64,000 nucleotides of DNA. Source: Clonostachys chloroleuca (lineage: Eukaryota > Ascomycota > Sordariomycetes > Hypocreales > Bionectriaceae). Below, piece by piece: positions 12,410-22,583 of the stretch. A model generated the notes under the pieces. It was not told the origin of the DNA. It did not search any database and worked only from the letters and a program-made list of their open reading frames with translations. Where the stretch lies: positions 7,378,001 through 7,442,000 of the forward strand of contig JBANAY010000004.1 in the NCBI GenBank assembly GCA_037952775.1, read 5' to 3'. How positions within the stretch are numbered: position 1 is the first letter of the stretch; the number at the start of each line of letters is the position of its first letter. Position numbers and translations under genes: made by a program.

Positions 12410-13258
12410 CTAGATTAGAGCAACACTTCCCCCATTCGCATTTACTTTGCTCCCCGTGATCCATCTGCTTTCATGACTGCAGAGGAATCCTACCACGTCG
12501 GCCACATCGTCAACCTGTCCCAGCCGCGGAATAGTTTGCTTTCCAAGCCAAAAGTCCTGCAATTCCTGCCACACCTTGGGTCCATACTGCTGAACACCTC
12601 TCGTCTCTGTCAGGCCTGTAAGCACGCTATTGGCAGTAGTTCCAGCCATGAAGTTGGACGCGTCATTCTTTCCGCCGAATGCATTCGCGTAGCAACGAAC
12701 CATTGCTTCGTTTGCCGCCTTAGTAGATGCGTAGATTGAGACTGAAGGGTCGCAATTAACACTCTCGGCGCTGCTGATGAAGATGATCCTGCTACCCTTC
12801 CTAAAGTATCGTCTCTTGACCAGTTCATCCACCATCAACGCCGGGGTCCGAATGTTACACATCAACAATCTGTCTAATGTGTCTGCCTCGAGCGCACCGG
12901 GGTATGTGCGGTCGGTGATGGCTGCATTATTGACAAAAATGTCCACTTGGCCATCGAAGTGCTGTTGGATGGCGTCTGTTAGTTTTGTATGTGCGACTGT
13001 GTCAGTCAACGACAGAGCTTGGTGCACAATCTTTGGAGGTAGCCTTTGTTGGCCGTCGTAGCTAAGATTCACTTCGTCGCGAAGCTCATCAATTTGCTTG
13101 CCTGCCCCTGTAGATGTTGCGAGGATCGCTGCCCCACGTTTTGCGAGGTTGCGGGTAATAGCATAACCGATGCCTCTGCTTGCCCCGGTGACGATAGCAA
13201 CCTTCCCTACAAGATCTTGTTTGTAGTGGAAATTCTGTTGATTTTCAAGATTTTGCAT
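12410..13258 (-). CDS. Short-chain dehydrogenase/reductase
   Basis: This single-exon gene encodes 282 residues and is a classical SDR of the 3-oxoacyl-ACP-reductase type. The nucleotide-binding TGASRGIG is at about residues 24-31, the structural NNAA motif at about 110, catalytic Ser in FISSAES, and the YxxxK pair in YASTK. The C-terminal ITGSKVNANGG is the usual closing motif. It interconverts an alcohol and a ketone with NAD(P)H in the cytosol. A palindromic TCCGATCGGAT at 13498-13508, 240 bp upstream of its ATG, suggests the same regulator as the Gfo/Idh gene. The start at 13258 is the only in-frame ATG before the Rossmann fold. Confidence 0.9.
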   Translation of the reverse strand: MQNLENQQNFHYKQDLVGKVAIVTGASRGIGYAITRNLAKRGAAILATSTGAGKQIDELRDEVNLSYDGQQRLPPKIVHQALSLTDTVAHTKLTDAIQQHFDGQVDIFVNNAAITDRTYPGALEADTLDRLLMCNIRTPALMVDELVKRRYFRKGSRIIFISSAESVNCDPSVSIYASTKAANEAMVRCYANAFGGKNDASNFMAGTTANSVLTGLTETRGVQQYGPKVWQELQDFWLGKQTIPRLGQVDDVADVVGFLCSHESRWITGSKVNANGGSVALI

Positions 13259-14445
13259 ATTGCAAGGTCCGGGATGGAGAAACAGGAGAATACACGGCAG
13301 TTGGGTGGGAGGGAGGATAGTCAGTGCAACCAGGGATGTCAGATGTTAGAACACCGTCCTGGCTCATGCGAGAGGAACATTCGTGGAGAAAATGCACTTG
13401 CTGCTATTCTTTTCAGATCCTTACATCGGCATATATCGCCAGATTTTTTTGGGGCAGCAGCTACTGAAGTCCGGAGTGCTTCTTCGTAGGTCTCAGCTCC
13501 GATCGGATGTAACTTGAGGCAATCAAAGTATTCGATGAAGTAAATCCGGTATCGGCCCCCATTTCGAATAATATACCCTTATTGTTCTGCTCGGTTCCAT
13601 ATTTCAATTAGCTGGAATGCAGTAGTATTCTTTAAAAATCCCATCAAAATACCTCGTCAAAAGCGTGGATGCCATCCAACGTTTGTTCCAAATCCTGGCG
13701 CTCTTCCTCAATCTGCTCGATCATATGCTCTTTAGAACGCGTCATGTTCTACTCAGGCGAAACGTCAGTGATTGGGCCGAAGTGAACGAACGAACGAATT
13801 AATGAAGTTTACTCCATGCAGGAGGATAGGTTTCATGGAATCCACGACGCCGGATCTCCGTATAAAGCAGGTAAGAAATGTTGAAACACGCTTCGGATCA
13901 AGTCAGGAGCACGTCTACAAAGCCACAAGGAGGTTTGTGGGTGTTTCCGTGGCAGGAACTTCGACTCGCATGCACTCAGCAGAAACAAGAACTTCCCAGG
14001 GGCCCTTGAGGCGGGCATGGCGCACTACTTCGTTGAGTCCGACCAGCCCAAATATGGATCGTCCAAGGAACTATCTTTCTGATTTGTAATGCCCTCGATT
14101 CATTCCACATGGTCTCGGGTTGATCGCTAAACCTGAGGAGAAGTGTAATGAAATGTCGTCCACCACACTTTACTCAATGGGTAGGTACTCGCAGAACGAT
14201 GTCGAAGAAGAATCTCATGCGTGGATATGCTATGTAATCAATCAGCTCTTTCAAGAACAGCTGTTTTCGTGCAGCAAATGGCGCAGTAACGGCCCGATTT
14301 AGAATTCGCTACAGGGTCACAATTCATCATAGATAATCCGCCGCCAGCACGGACGGAATCAGTTCATCAGGCAGTGTCCTCCATTTCAATCTACTTCAAA
14401 CATAAAACCGACCGCCAGATAATCAAAAGCAAGTCTCCGTTCAAC
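13259..14445. other. Spacer with SDR promoter, short ORF and broken-ADH promoter
   Basis: This 1.2-kb spacer lies between divergent genes. It carries TCCGATCGGAT at 13498-13508, a 33-codon ORF at 13644-13745 (minus), and plus-strand ORFs of 60-105 codons that look random. No other gene is supported. Confidence 0.5.
13644..13745 (-). CDS. Possible 33-residue acidic peptide or exon remnant
   Basis: The ORF starts at ATG 13745 and ends at TGA 13646-13644. Its product is strongly helical and charged (KEHMIEQIEEERQDLEQTLDG), unlike the surrounding non-coding translations. It could be a genuine small protein, the last exon of a lost gene, or chance. No splice-linked upstream exon was found. Confidence 0.2.
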   Translation of the reverse strand: MTRSKEHMIEQIEEERQDLEQTLDGIHAFDEVF

Positions 14446-15506
14446 ATGCCGACCATGGCGAAGCAATACAAGGTTGTGAGACTCGCCTCCGAAGCCGAGG
14501 GCAAAGTCCGCCTGCAGGTCCGCAATTAGGAGCTGCCGGTGCCGGGGCGCAATGATATGTTAGTCCGCGTTCATGCAGCGTCCCTCAACTACCGCGACAC
14601 GGCACTGCTCAGGGGCGAATACCCTGCCAAGATTAAACAGAATGTCACTCCTCTTTCTGACAGCGCCGGCGAGGTCGTGGCGGTTGGACATGGCGTCACG
14701 CGACTCAAAAAGGGGGACCGAGTCGCCAACACATGCAATGTACACTGGGTAGGCGGCCCTCCCCTCCCCAAGTATCGGGCACAGAGCGTCGGCTTCTCAG
14801 TCGACGGCATGATGGCCGAATATGCGATGCTCCACGAGAACGGGCTTGTTCATCTGCCGGATTACCTCACCTACATTGAGGCTGCGTCACTGCCCTGCGC
14901 CGCGGTCACTGCCTGGACGGACCTGAACAACACGACGCCTTTGCAGCCAGGACAGACGGTGCTGTTCCAGGGCACTGGAGGCGTTGCGCTGTCTGCACTG
15001 CAGTTTGCTCGAGTCTTCAATGGTCGTGTCTTTGCCATCACGTCCTCCGATGAAAAGGCCAAGAAGCTCAAGCAACTGGGAGCTGAAGCAGTCATCAACT
15101 ACAGCACAACTCCCGACTGGGATGAGGAAATTCTTCGTTTGACCGACGGCCGTGGTGTCGATAAAGTCATTGACATTGCTGGAGAGAAGGCCGTCGTCAA
15201 GTCGGCTGCATGTGCAAGGATAGGCGGCGAGGTCAAGATTGTCGGCTTTGCGAGCGGCTTCGGCGGTGGCCTCCCCCCATTGATGTCCTTAAACGTTCAC
15301 TTACTATTACCGGCTCGGTAATTGGGCCACGACTGAACTTCGAGGCTATGCTCCGGGCAATGGCTGTCCAGGAGGTGCACCCGATCATCGACAACGTCTA
15401 CCCATTTGCCCAATATTTAGACGCTTATAAGCGTCTGGAGAGCGGCCAACAAGTCGGTAAAGTTGTGATTGACGTCAACACTGGAGGATCTGGATACATA
15501 GAATAA
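14446..15506 (+). pseudogene. Zinc-type alcohol dehydrogenase / quinone oxidoreductase, disrupted
   Basis: The product aligns end to end with MDR-family dehydrogenases: the N-terminal GroES-like fold (LVRVHAASLNYRD, DSAGEVVAVG, GDRVANTC), the nucleotide-binding segment VLFQGTGGVALSALQFAR, and the C-terminal YKRLESGQQVGKVVID. Two lesions interrupt it. An in-frame TAG at 14527-14529 replaces what is probably the Trp of RNWELPVPG, 27 codons after the ATG. A one-base deficit in the C6 run at 15273-15278 splits GGGLPP from IDVLKRS. No plausible intron bridges either. An ATG-less reading from 14530 would be open for most of the length. The frameshift may be a sequencing error, but the nonsense codon is not of that type. 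If intact in relatives it would fit the oxidation cluster. Confidence 0.75.
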
Positions 15507-15852
15507 ACATGGTGTAGCGGGTTATAGGATATGCTTTTTATCTTTATTCATTTCTTTGTATTTTAAGAATATTAGCTATGGAGAGAGATAGAGGTCTATA
15601 TCAAGCGAAGTATAAAATGAGCATCCTGGTCCATTTAAATCACATAGAGCATACCAAGCTCTGACCAAAGACTAAAACCATGCAGCCTCTTCTGTTTGTT
15701 TTTCGTATTTAACGTGATGAAATGTCGGGTATAGCATCTTCTAATTCATTTACTCGAACTCTCGCACCCATTGTAAATATCATTATCTCAAGTGAAAATT
15801 TCATACGCCTTCTCACCCTACAATCTATGCGACCTAACCCAAACCACAAGCT
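15507..15852. other. Convergent 3' spacer
   Basis: This AT-rich sequence between the broken dehydrogenase and the aminopeptidase end holds only presumed 3' untranslated regions. Confidence 0.5.
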
Positions 15853-17072
15853 TTAAATGGTCGTCGAAAAGGCCAATTCCTCCAAGAACCCTAGAATCAC
15901 CTTTCCGTGCTGAAGGACATGCTCAAAGCTAAGCTTGTCAATGGTGTCTCCGGTCTGATGGATGTACCCATTGTGCTTTCCAAACGCGGCCTCGAACAAG
16001 AAAGAAGCGGGATATCCCACTCGTGTGGCGCTCGCGTGATCGCTGCAGCCGTATCCGCACCTGGACTCGGTGTATCCAATGTCGGCATACTCGCCGATAA
16101 GAAGTTTGATGAACGCATTCAGATCAGCGCTGGTGTTGTCGGTGATGAGGCCGAATGTGTTGTCCGTAGTGTATCCAACCATGTCCTGGTTCAACATGGC
16201 TGCGATATCTTTGCCATCAGTTGCGTATTGCTGGAAGATTGCGTTACTCCCGAGGAGACCGGCCTCTTCACCGGCATACCAGTGAAACTCAATAGTGTTG
16301 GGTGCCTGTCCTGAAGCAATACGCGAGTCCTTGAGGAGAACCCGCAGTGCCTCCAAGATGGCCATGCTGCCAGAGCCATCATCATCAGCACCAGGTGCCG
16401 GTCCAGTCCTGTTCGAAACATTGATTGAATCCTGATGAGCGCCCACAACAATGGTCTTGTCAGAAGTTCCGGGAATCGTAGCGACGACGGAAAACTGAGC
16501 CCAGGAATGCGCAACTTTTCGAACGGAAGCGCCGGTCGCGCCACCCTCAGACAGCACGCTGGAGACTTGGTCAAACAACCACTGGGCTGACTGAACACCG
16601 GTGGCTGCTTGGTAATAGCGGTTGTAGTAGCTGGAGAAATGTGTGAGGGTTGACTTGACATTCTCCGCGTTGTACTCGCTTATCAGACTCTTCACCGTTT
16701 CGCCTTGGGTCAGTGTGGAAGGGAACGCGGCGACCGCGGAAATACCGGCGGGACGAGAAAATTGAGCCGTGTTTGGAGTCTCCGTGACATCGATGAAACG
16801 AATATGCGCCTGGAAACAGTTAATTGAATGCTCCTGGTGAGAGAATAAAATGACTGTAGTTGGAAATGACCTACCTGCTTAATTTCCCATCTCTCATCAT
16901 CGGTCACTTGGCGCCTTGTTCCATCTGAAAACTCCAGAGTATAAAGAGGCTCATCGTTTCGCTCCTTCAAGGTGTGCCGAATGAAGTTATCTACGCCATC
17001 AGGTACCACCTCGAGAAAACAAGAGAGGGCCGTGGCGGCGAAGGCGGGAACGAGAAGAGCAGAGGAATGCAT
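15853..17072 (-). CDS. lap1: Secreted leucine aminopeptidase (peptidase M28)
   Basis: Two exons (17072-16875 and 16809-15853) encode 384 residues, matching fungal Lap1 (about 388). A hydrophobic signal peptide covers about residues 1-18. The co-catalytic zinc ligands are in recognisable family motifs: His in VGAHQDS, bridging Asp in PGADDDGSGS, catalytic Glu and ligand Glu in AGEEAGLLGS, Asp in LNQDMVGY, and His near the C-terminal GYIHQTGDT. A Cys pair in CGYGC is typical of the group. It removes N-terminal, preferably hydrophobic, residues from extracellular peptides. It is not obviously linked to the cluster on its left. The 65-base intron interrupts the propeptide. Confidence 0.93.
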
Positions 17073-17884
17073 CGTGACTGCTTGGCAGGATACGAGAAAA
17101 TGCGCAGATACGAGGAAAATATCATAGCGTTACACAGCTTTATAATCGTTTTGACGTTTGTTTGCCAAGCACTGCGGGCAGAGCTTTCAGGCAGGTGTCA
17201 GGGTGTTAGTATCATGCCTAACCTGCTTACAAGTGAGTGATACGCGATATTCATGCGTTTCATTGGCCCCCTTGAATGGCGGACGCGGATCCTTCTCCAT
17301 TTGGAGAAGTTGACAAACGGACCACGATCACACTTGGCAAATATAGAAGGTCGGATTCTTGTGCAAGGATGATACCTTCACGGCGAACACCTGCCTGATG
17401 AGTCATACGGGGCGTACCGTTGAGCCAATGGAGGCCTGGAATGGCACAATCGAGCGTCTGAAATCATCTCTGTGCGGGATTAGAGAGCTTTTTTTGACAA
17501 ACATTGTCCTTGGTGTTCTTGTGTTAATGAGATATTGGTGCATAATGTAAAAAGAAAACTCGAGGAACGGTTACAGTTTCGATACAATTCAAGTATTAAC
17601 CTAAATCAGCATTGCCAGACTTGTCACAAACAGTCTCGATTGATCTGCAGTTAAGCTTATATATAGGAAGGCTAAAGCGACGGATGTGTGGGGGGGTTGC
17701 GGTTCGCGATCGTGGAGATTGCGGCGGCAGCGAGGTGAGTTTTTTGTAGCAGCAGCCCAAAGATCCATGGATATGCAATTTCAGGTAAATAGTACTCTGT
17801 CGCGATCTTCAGTCACAAGATATTGAACCTTCATCCTTGGTCTAAAGCAATATCGGGACACGAGGCGAAAGTCGTATTACCTAT
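17073..17884. other. Aminopeptidase promoter and spacer
   Basis: The right half is 3' sequence of the DUF1593 gene and the left half is the upstream region of the aminopeptidase. No supported gene; the ORFs here are 60-88 codons with random composition. Confidence 0.5.
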
Positions 17885-19306
17885 CTATGGGGCTTCTCCT
17901 CTAAGAGGTTGAATTACAATTCTGCGATACGAAGTCATCTGTGGCGTGCCGTTGTCCTTCACCTCCAGGATGAGATGCAGTGGTGAGCCTTTTTCAACAG
18001 CGCGCTTCTGCCTCTCAATATGGCACGATTTTTCAGCAGGAGGCACGGTCACCTCTACTTTCTCTCCGTTCCCAAGGGGCTTGATGCCAAGGTCAACGAC
18101 CTCAAAGAGGTGAAAGTAGTGAATGGCGCTCGGTTCATGGTATTGGAACCAATTGAACGATATCGCATCCCCATCAGGATCGTGACTTTCAGAGGCATCC
18201 ACCACAATAGTAGTGCCAGCCTTAACATCGATGAAGACAGTATCGAGTCCTTTGTTGCCGTTGATAACTGCTATAGGACAATGGTTGACCTTCGAAAAGT
18301 CGGAAGTTAACGTCCATTGCATCCGGGCTGCAAAGTCGTTCTGAAAAGCGCTTCTCCAACGCCAGATTGTGGCCTTGTTGGATATGTAATCCTTCCCATC
18401 CATCCCTTTGACCTTATCCGCAGCGTCCGCAATGTGGCCCTGCTTGGGAAGGCCCTTGTCGCTAACATTTACAGGCAGAAACCGACCACCCCAAGACCCC
18501 CAGGATGGTTGTTCAGGAACACCGAGGCCGTTCTGTATCAAATAGAGGAAGGTCGGGGTGTCTCCTTCCATGCCGTACTCGACATCAGGATACTCCTTTC
18601 CAAGCGGTCCTATCTGGATATGCTTCCTCAGCCATTCATTGGACACAATGCTTTGGTCTGGGCCACCATGCTCGCCCAAATCTGAGGTAATTCCAAGCCA
18701 GCCAGCTGAAAAGTACTGATTCCAACCGTGGACGGCGCAAATATAAAAGATTTCAGGCCACTGCTGGCGAATCCAGGAACCTGTGTCATCCTGATCTGAA
18801 ATCGTGTAGACACGGAGCTTAGCCCGCAACTCCTTAGCATCGGGGCGATTTCGTATTCGATAGAGCACCGAAGCGAGAACATTTGTGCCTCCCCAAACTA
18901 ACACCCAGAGGGGGCGGTCGTCTTGCTTGAGGACGCTCTCCAGCAGCAGCTCACCACCCGGGCTGAGAGGGATATCGTCGCCGACAGCCTCCATCCCGTA
19001 AATCGGGGCGCCAGGTTTGATATAAGAGCGCACAGTATCGGCAGAGGGATACTGTGAATCCGGGTGTGCATGAGCATTCAGATTGTCCACGACTGCCTCA
19101 TAGCCATTGACGACCTGATGCAAAGCTTCAGGTGCCACTCTGTCTCGCAGCCATGTTGAGGTGACCGGAACAACGCCTTCGGTATCGAACTGATTGGAAT
19201 AGGTCAGATACCGGCAGAAAGACTGCGTATCGTCGGGCTCGTTGGTAATGTCCGTGAGAATAAAAACACGCGGTTTGGAGGTAAAGGACAAGAGTGTGGA
19301 CGCCAT
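17885..19306 (-). CDS. DUF1593 / Sde182-like nucleoside-hydrolase-fold protein
   Basis: This single exon encodes 473 residues. The N-terminal RVFILTDITNEPDDTQSFCRYL is the Asp-rich entry motif of the nucleoside-hydrolase-like DUF1593 domain, followed by LWVLVWGGTNVLA and YTISDQDDTGSWIR. From about residue 350 a beta-rich C-terminal domain begins (DASESHDPDGDAISFNWF and VEVTVPPAEK), resembling cadherin/PKD-like folds found in Sde182-type proteins. Bacterial relatives are described as cellulose-binding. No signal peptide is evident, so an intracellular glycosidase-like role is more likely than wall binding. It is divergent from a sugar transporter with a shared 1.15-kb upstream region, suggesting joint uptake and cleavage of a glycoside. 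Confidence 0.85.
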   Translation of the reverse strand: MASTLLSFTSKPRVFILTDITNEPDDTQSFCRYLTYSNQFDTEGVVPVTSTWLRDRVAPEALHQVVNGYEAVVDNLNAHAHPDSQYPSADTVRSYIKPGAPIYGMEAVGDDIPLSPGGELLLESVLKQDDRPLWVLVWGGTNVLASVLYRIRNRPDAKELRAKLRVYTISDQDDTGSWIRQQWPEIFYICAVHGWNQYFSAGWLGITSDLGEHGGPDQSIVSNEWLRKHIQIGPLGKEYPDVEYGMEGDTPTFLYLIQNGLGVPEQPSWGSWGGRFLPVNVSDKGLPKQGHIADAADKVKGMDGKDYISNKATIWRWRSAFQNDFAARMQWTLTSDFSKVNHCPIAVINGNKGLDTVFIDVKAGTTIVVDASESHDPDGDAISFNWFQYHEPSAIHYFHLFEVVDLGIKPLGNGEKVEVTVPPAEKSCHIERQKRAVEKGSPLHLILEVKDNGTPQMTSYRRIVIQPLRGEAP

Positions 19307-20458
19307 TCTGATAGATCACGATTTGGACAGACCTGTTGAACATGAACCAAACTGACTGAGATGATGAATCCACATGGAAGTTGAAAACATAATATCGTGT
19401 GAAACAAATCCTGCGATGCTTCTAGTTACCGGATTGGGCCGTCAACTTTGGAGGGGTAATCGGCCAACTTTTAATGAATTCCCCTCAATTTCCTTTCACG
19501 TGTCACCAGGAGAATAACATTCGCCGAACCATCCAACAGTGGCTCTACTTGCCTCTTCTGGGCAATCATCCTTCTCGCTCCAGTCTTACGATTCAGCTCC
19601 CACGTTCTGGCCAATGATCACTCCAATCCATCAGAGCTAACGGCTAAACCTTGGGAAGTGATGCCCCAGATTATTAGTTTGGCTGCCTCTGAGCGACAAA
19701 AAGGGTCAAGTAGCGAGGAAAAGAGGAGCAAGAGGAGCTAATAATTTGGCTTTGAGGGGCAAGAGGGGCTCCATGGGGAAGAAAACCCTGCCTTGGACAG
19801 TTACATCACCCAACCCGGATTTTGGAGAGACCAGTTTCGAGAATTTAGTAACGCGTGTAGGCATGCTTCATCCAAACTTGCCAGTTGCAAGCGCAAGATT
19901 CCGTGTCGTTTTAGTTTAACATCACCATCTCCCAGACGCGGCTTTCAGAAGTGCATTCCGGATAACATGATCCTTTTCCGGGTGGAGCGTAATCGAACTG
20001 CCAGAGAGTTTCTGGAAAGATTTGGACGGGAAAATTGCTACTGCTTCACATCAATTCATATATCTTCAAATGCTGATGACTTAGATAGGCATTGATGGAT
20101 CACTCAACCTCTATGGATCAGATACTGAGCAACGAGCCACTCTATCACTGCCGCTCTCCGTGCTCTCGGCAGTCGATTCATGAAGGCCACGGGGGCTGAT
20201 ACGCCATGCCCATTGAGAGGCAAAGAGGTCTGGATTTGGCAATTTGAAGCACCACCCAACCCCTCGGCACCATCTTCCGCAGCCACTTCGGAGACCCCAT
20301 GGGGCATGGGTCAGCAACTGGTAACCCCAAAGTGAATGTCACTGATCCACCCTCCCCAAAACTACTTATGTAGGCCCTATAGCCAGTTATCACCAACTCT
20401 GATCAGCAAACCTCAAAGTCGCCCTTGAAGTCTTGTTATCATCCCTCTCTTTGCGACA
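19307..20458. promoter_or_regulatory. Shared upstream region of DUF1593 gene and sugar transporter
   Basis: This 1.15-kb divergent spacer has no convincing gene. A purine-rich stretch of short GAGGAGCAAGAG-like repeats lies at about 19715-19765. The ORF at 19793-20095 has no protein-like features. Confidence 0.4.
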
Positions 20459-22296
20459 ATGGCGGCCAACGACGTCAAAAGTCCCAGTGCAGATGCCAAC
20501 CCTGTAGACCCAACCATCCATGAAGCCAACAATACAGCAGACTCAAGCGGTGTATCGTGGAAAGATGTCTGGGAGAACCGGCGTGTTCTTTCCTTTTGTA
20601 AGAAAGAGTCAAGCACCAAACAAAAGAAGGCAACCATGAGAGCTGACTGAAACCACCCCAAGGCCTTTTGATCTTCCTGCTCCCGATAAACTTTGGCTAC
20701 GAGATTGGCACAATCGGCAATCTTCTCGCCGTGACACCGTTCCTTGAGGAATTCGGCCATGAGGTCAACGGCGAGTTGCTCATCTCTGCCCGGGATCAGC
20801 AAATTCTCAATGCTGCTACCACAATCGGCCTCTTCGTTTCGGCATTTGCTACTGGGTTCATCTCTGATCTCGTTGGTCGAAAGAAGACCATCCTCCTCGC
20901 AGCATTGCTCTGTGTTGCCGGTATCATTGTCCAGTACTTCAGCCTTTCCATCCCAACCCTCTTCGGGGGCAAGCTTCTTGGAACTTTTGGCTTCGGACTG
21001 GGTCACTCTTTAGGTCCCGTTTTTGTGGCAGAAATGGCACCTGTCAAGCTCCGTGGTGTTTGTCTTGCTCTCATTGTGAGAACTAATTCGACCCCAACAA
21101 GTACATCTAGATGAGCTAACAGAGTTTCATAGAATACCATGATTGTCATCGGGCAGTGGGTCAACTCCCTCGTGATTTACGGCTGCTCCAGTCGCTCCGA
21201 CTCTCTCGCTTGGCGCATCCCCATCATCACCCAAGTCGTGCCACCGGGCTTGCTCTTGTTTGGACTTCTTCTACTGCCGGAATCTCCCTCATGGCTCCTT
21301 ATCCGTGGCCGCATCGAAGAGGCCAAGAAGTCCTATCTCCGCTTCAACGGCCCTAATTATGACGCCGACGCGGCAGTTGCCGTCGCCTTACTCACCATCC
21401 GCAAGGAGCAGGAACTCACAAGTGAGGGCGGTTCTTGGATGCAATGCTTCAAGGGATCCGACGGTCGCCGCACCTTGATCATCTGCATGGTCTACATTGC
21501 GCAGCAGTTTGTTGGTGTTAACTTTGTTTCCGGATACTTGACCTACTACTTCCGTCTTGCCGGCGTCAACAACCCTCTGGGCATCGCACAGGCAGCATTC
21601 GCCATCCAGTTGTTCGGCAATATGTGTTCCTGGCCGCTGGTTGATCGCCTTGGTCGTCGGCCTATGCTTGTCGGTGGCATGATTGTCATCACCGCTGGGC
21701 TGCTTATCATTGGTGGCATCAGCACCGTCAGTAACGATTCTGCCCTCAAGGCCACCGTTTCTTTCATGGTCATTTGGGGCTACCTGTACCAGGTACGACC
21801 AAACATATCCATCCTTGATACTCATTCGTTGCTAATTTCTATTTTAGATGACCCTTGGTGCTGCGGCCTACCCAGTTGGTGGTGAAACTCCCAGTGTGCA
21901 GCTCCGCCAAAAGACGTACGCAATCAACATCATGAGTGCCACTGCGGTATCCTGCCTTGTCCTGCAAGTCATGCCTTATATGATCAACAGCGATGAATTG
22001 AATATGGGCGGAAAGAGTAAGCTCACCTTATCCCTTCCGGTTTACCTTTTGTGTTTGATATGGTTGCTAACAGATGATATCAAGTCTGTTTCGTATTCTT
22101 TGCCTTCTCCGTCCCCATGTGTGTCTACCTATACTTCTGTCTTCCGGAAATGAAGGGCCGCAACTACGCCGAGATTCAGGAGATGTTTGAGAAGGGGGTC
22201 CCTGCCCGCCAGTTCAAACACTACAAGTGCCAGGTTGATGAGGCGATTGCACACAAGAAGTACGAGTTGGAGGAGATGCGAGTCGAGCAAGCTTAA
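20459..22296 (+). CDS. MFS sugar transporter, alpha-glucoside (maltose) permease type
   Basis: Five exons (20459-20597, 20663-21075, 21133-21792, 21848-22016, 22085-22296) encode 530 residues with about twelve membrane segments. Sugar-porter signatures are present: GYEIGTIGNL in helix 1, DLVGRKK after helix 2, PESPSWLLIRGR after helix 6, DRLGRRPM between helices 8 and 9, and LPEMKGRNYAEI at the end. The GETPSVQLRQKT segment and length resemble fungal maltose/alpha-glucoside proton symporters. It acts in the plasma membrane. The divergent DUF1593 gene may process the imported sugar. All splice junctions keep the frame, so the model is secure. Confidence 0.92.
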
Positions 22297-22583
22297 GGAA
22301 GACATGATACCCCCCATGGTGGAGATTTGAGATGGCGAGAGGTTAAAAATACAAACAAGAAGTAAATTTTGTCTTCGACTAGACGAGTATTCTTTATTCT
22401 TGTTCCCCTATGTGCTGTTGTCTCTCTGCATTGCGTGTAACCTTTCGACACATCATCAGCGATGTTGGCGTCAATTGTAGTCTACTGTGCTACGATGTGA
22501 TATCCCTCTGCTCCTTGATTGAGTATCTTAGTCAATGGGAGTAGACACTCCTCGTTTCCCTACATGGCCCCGTAAGATACAGA

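Noticed and set aside
13772..14302. Plus-strand ORFs of 60-105 codons
   Set aside because: Composition is random, with no splice-compatible continuation or motif.
14446..14540. Intron removing the TAG of the alcohol dehydrogenase
   Set aside because: The only GT..AG choices give a 12-base intron or delete conserved N-terminal sequence.
419..15506. Secondary-metabolite biosynthetic cluster
   Set aside because: No PKS, NRPS, terpene cyclase, prenyltransferase or RiPP-type gene is present; the gene set fits catabolism better.
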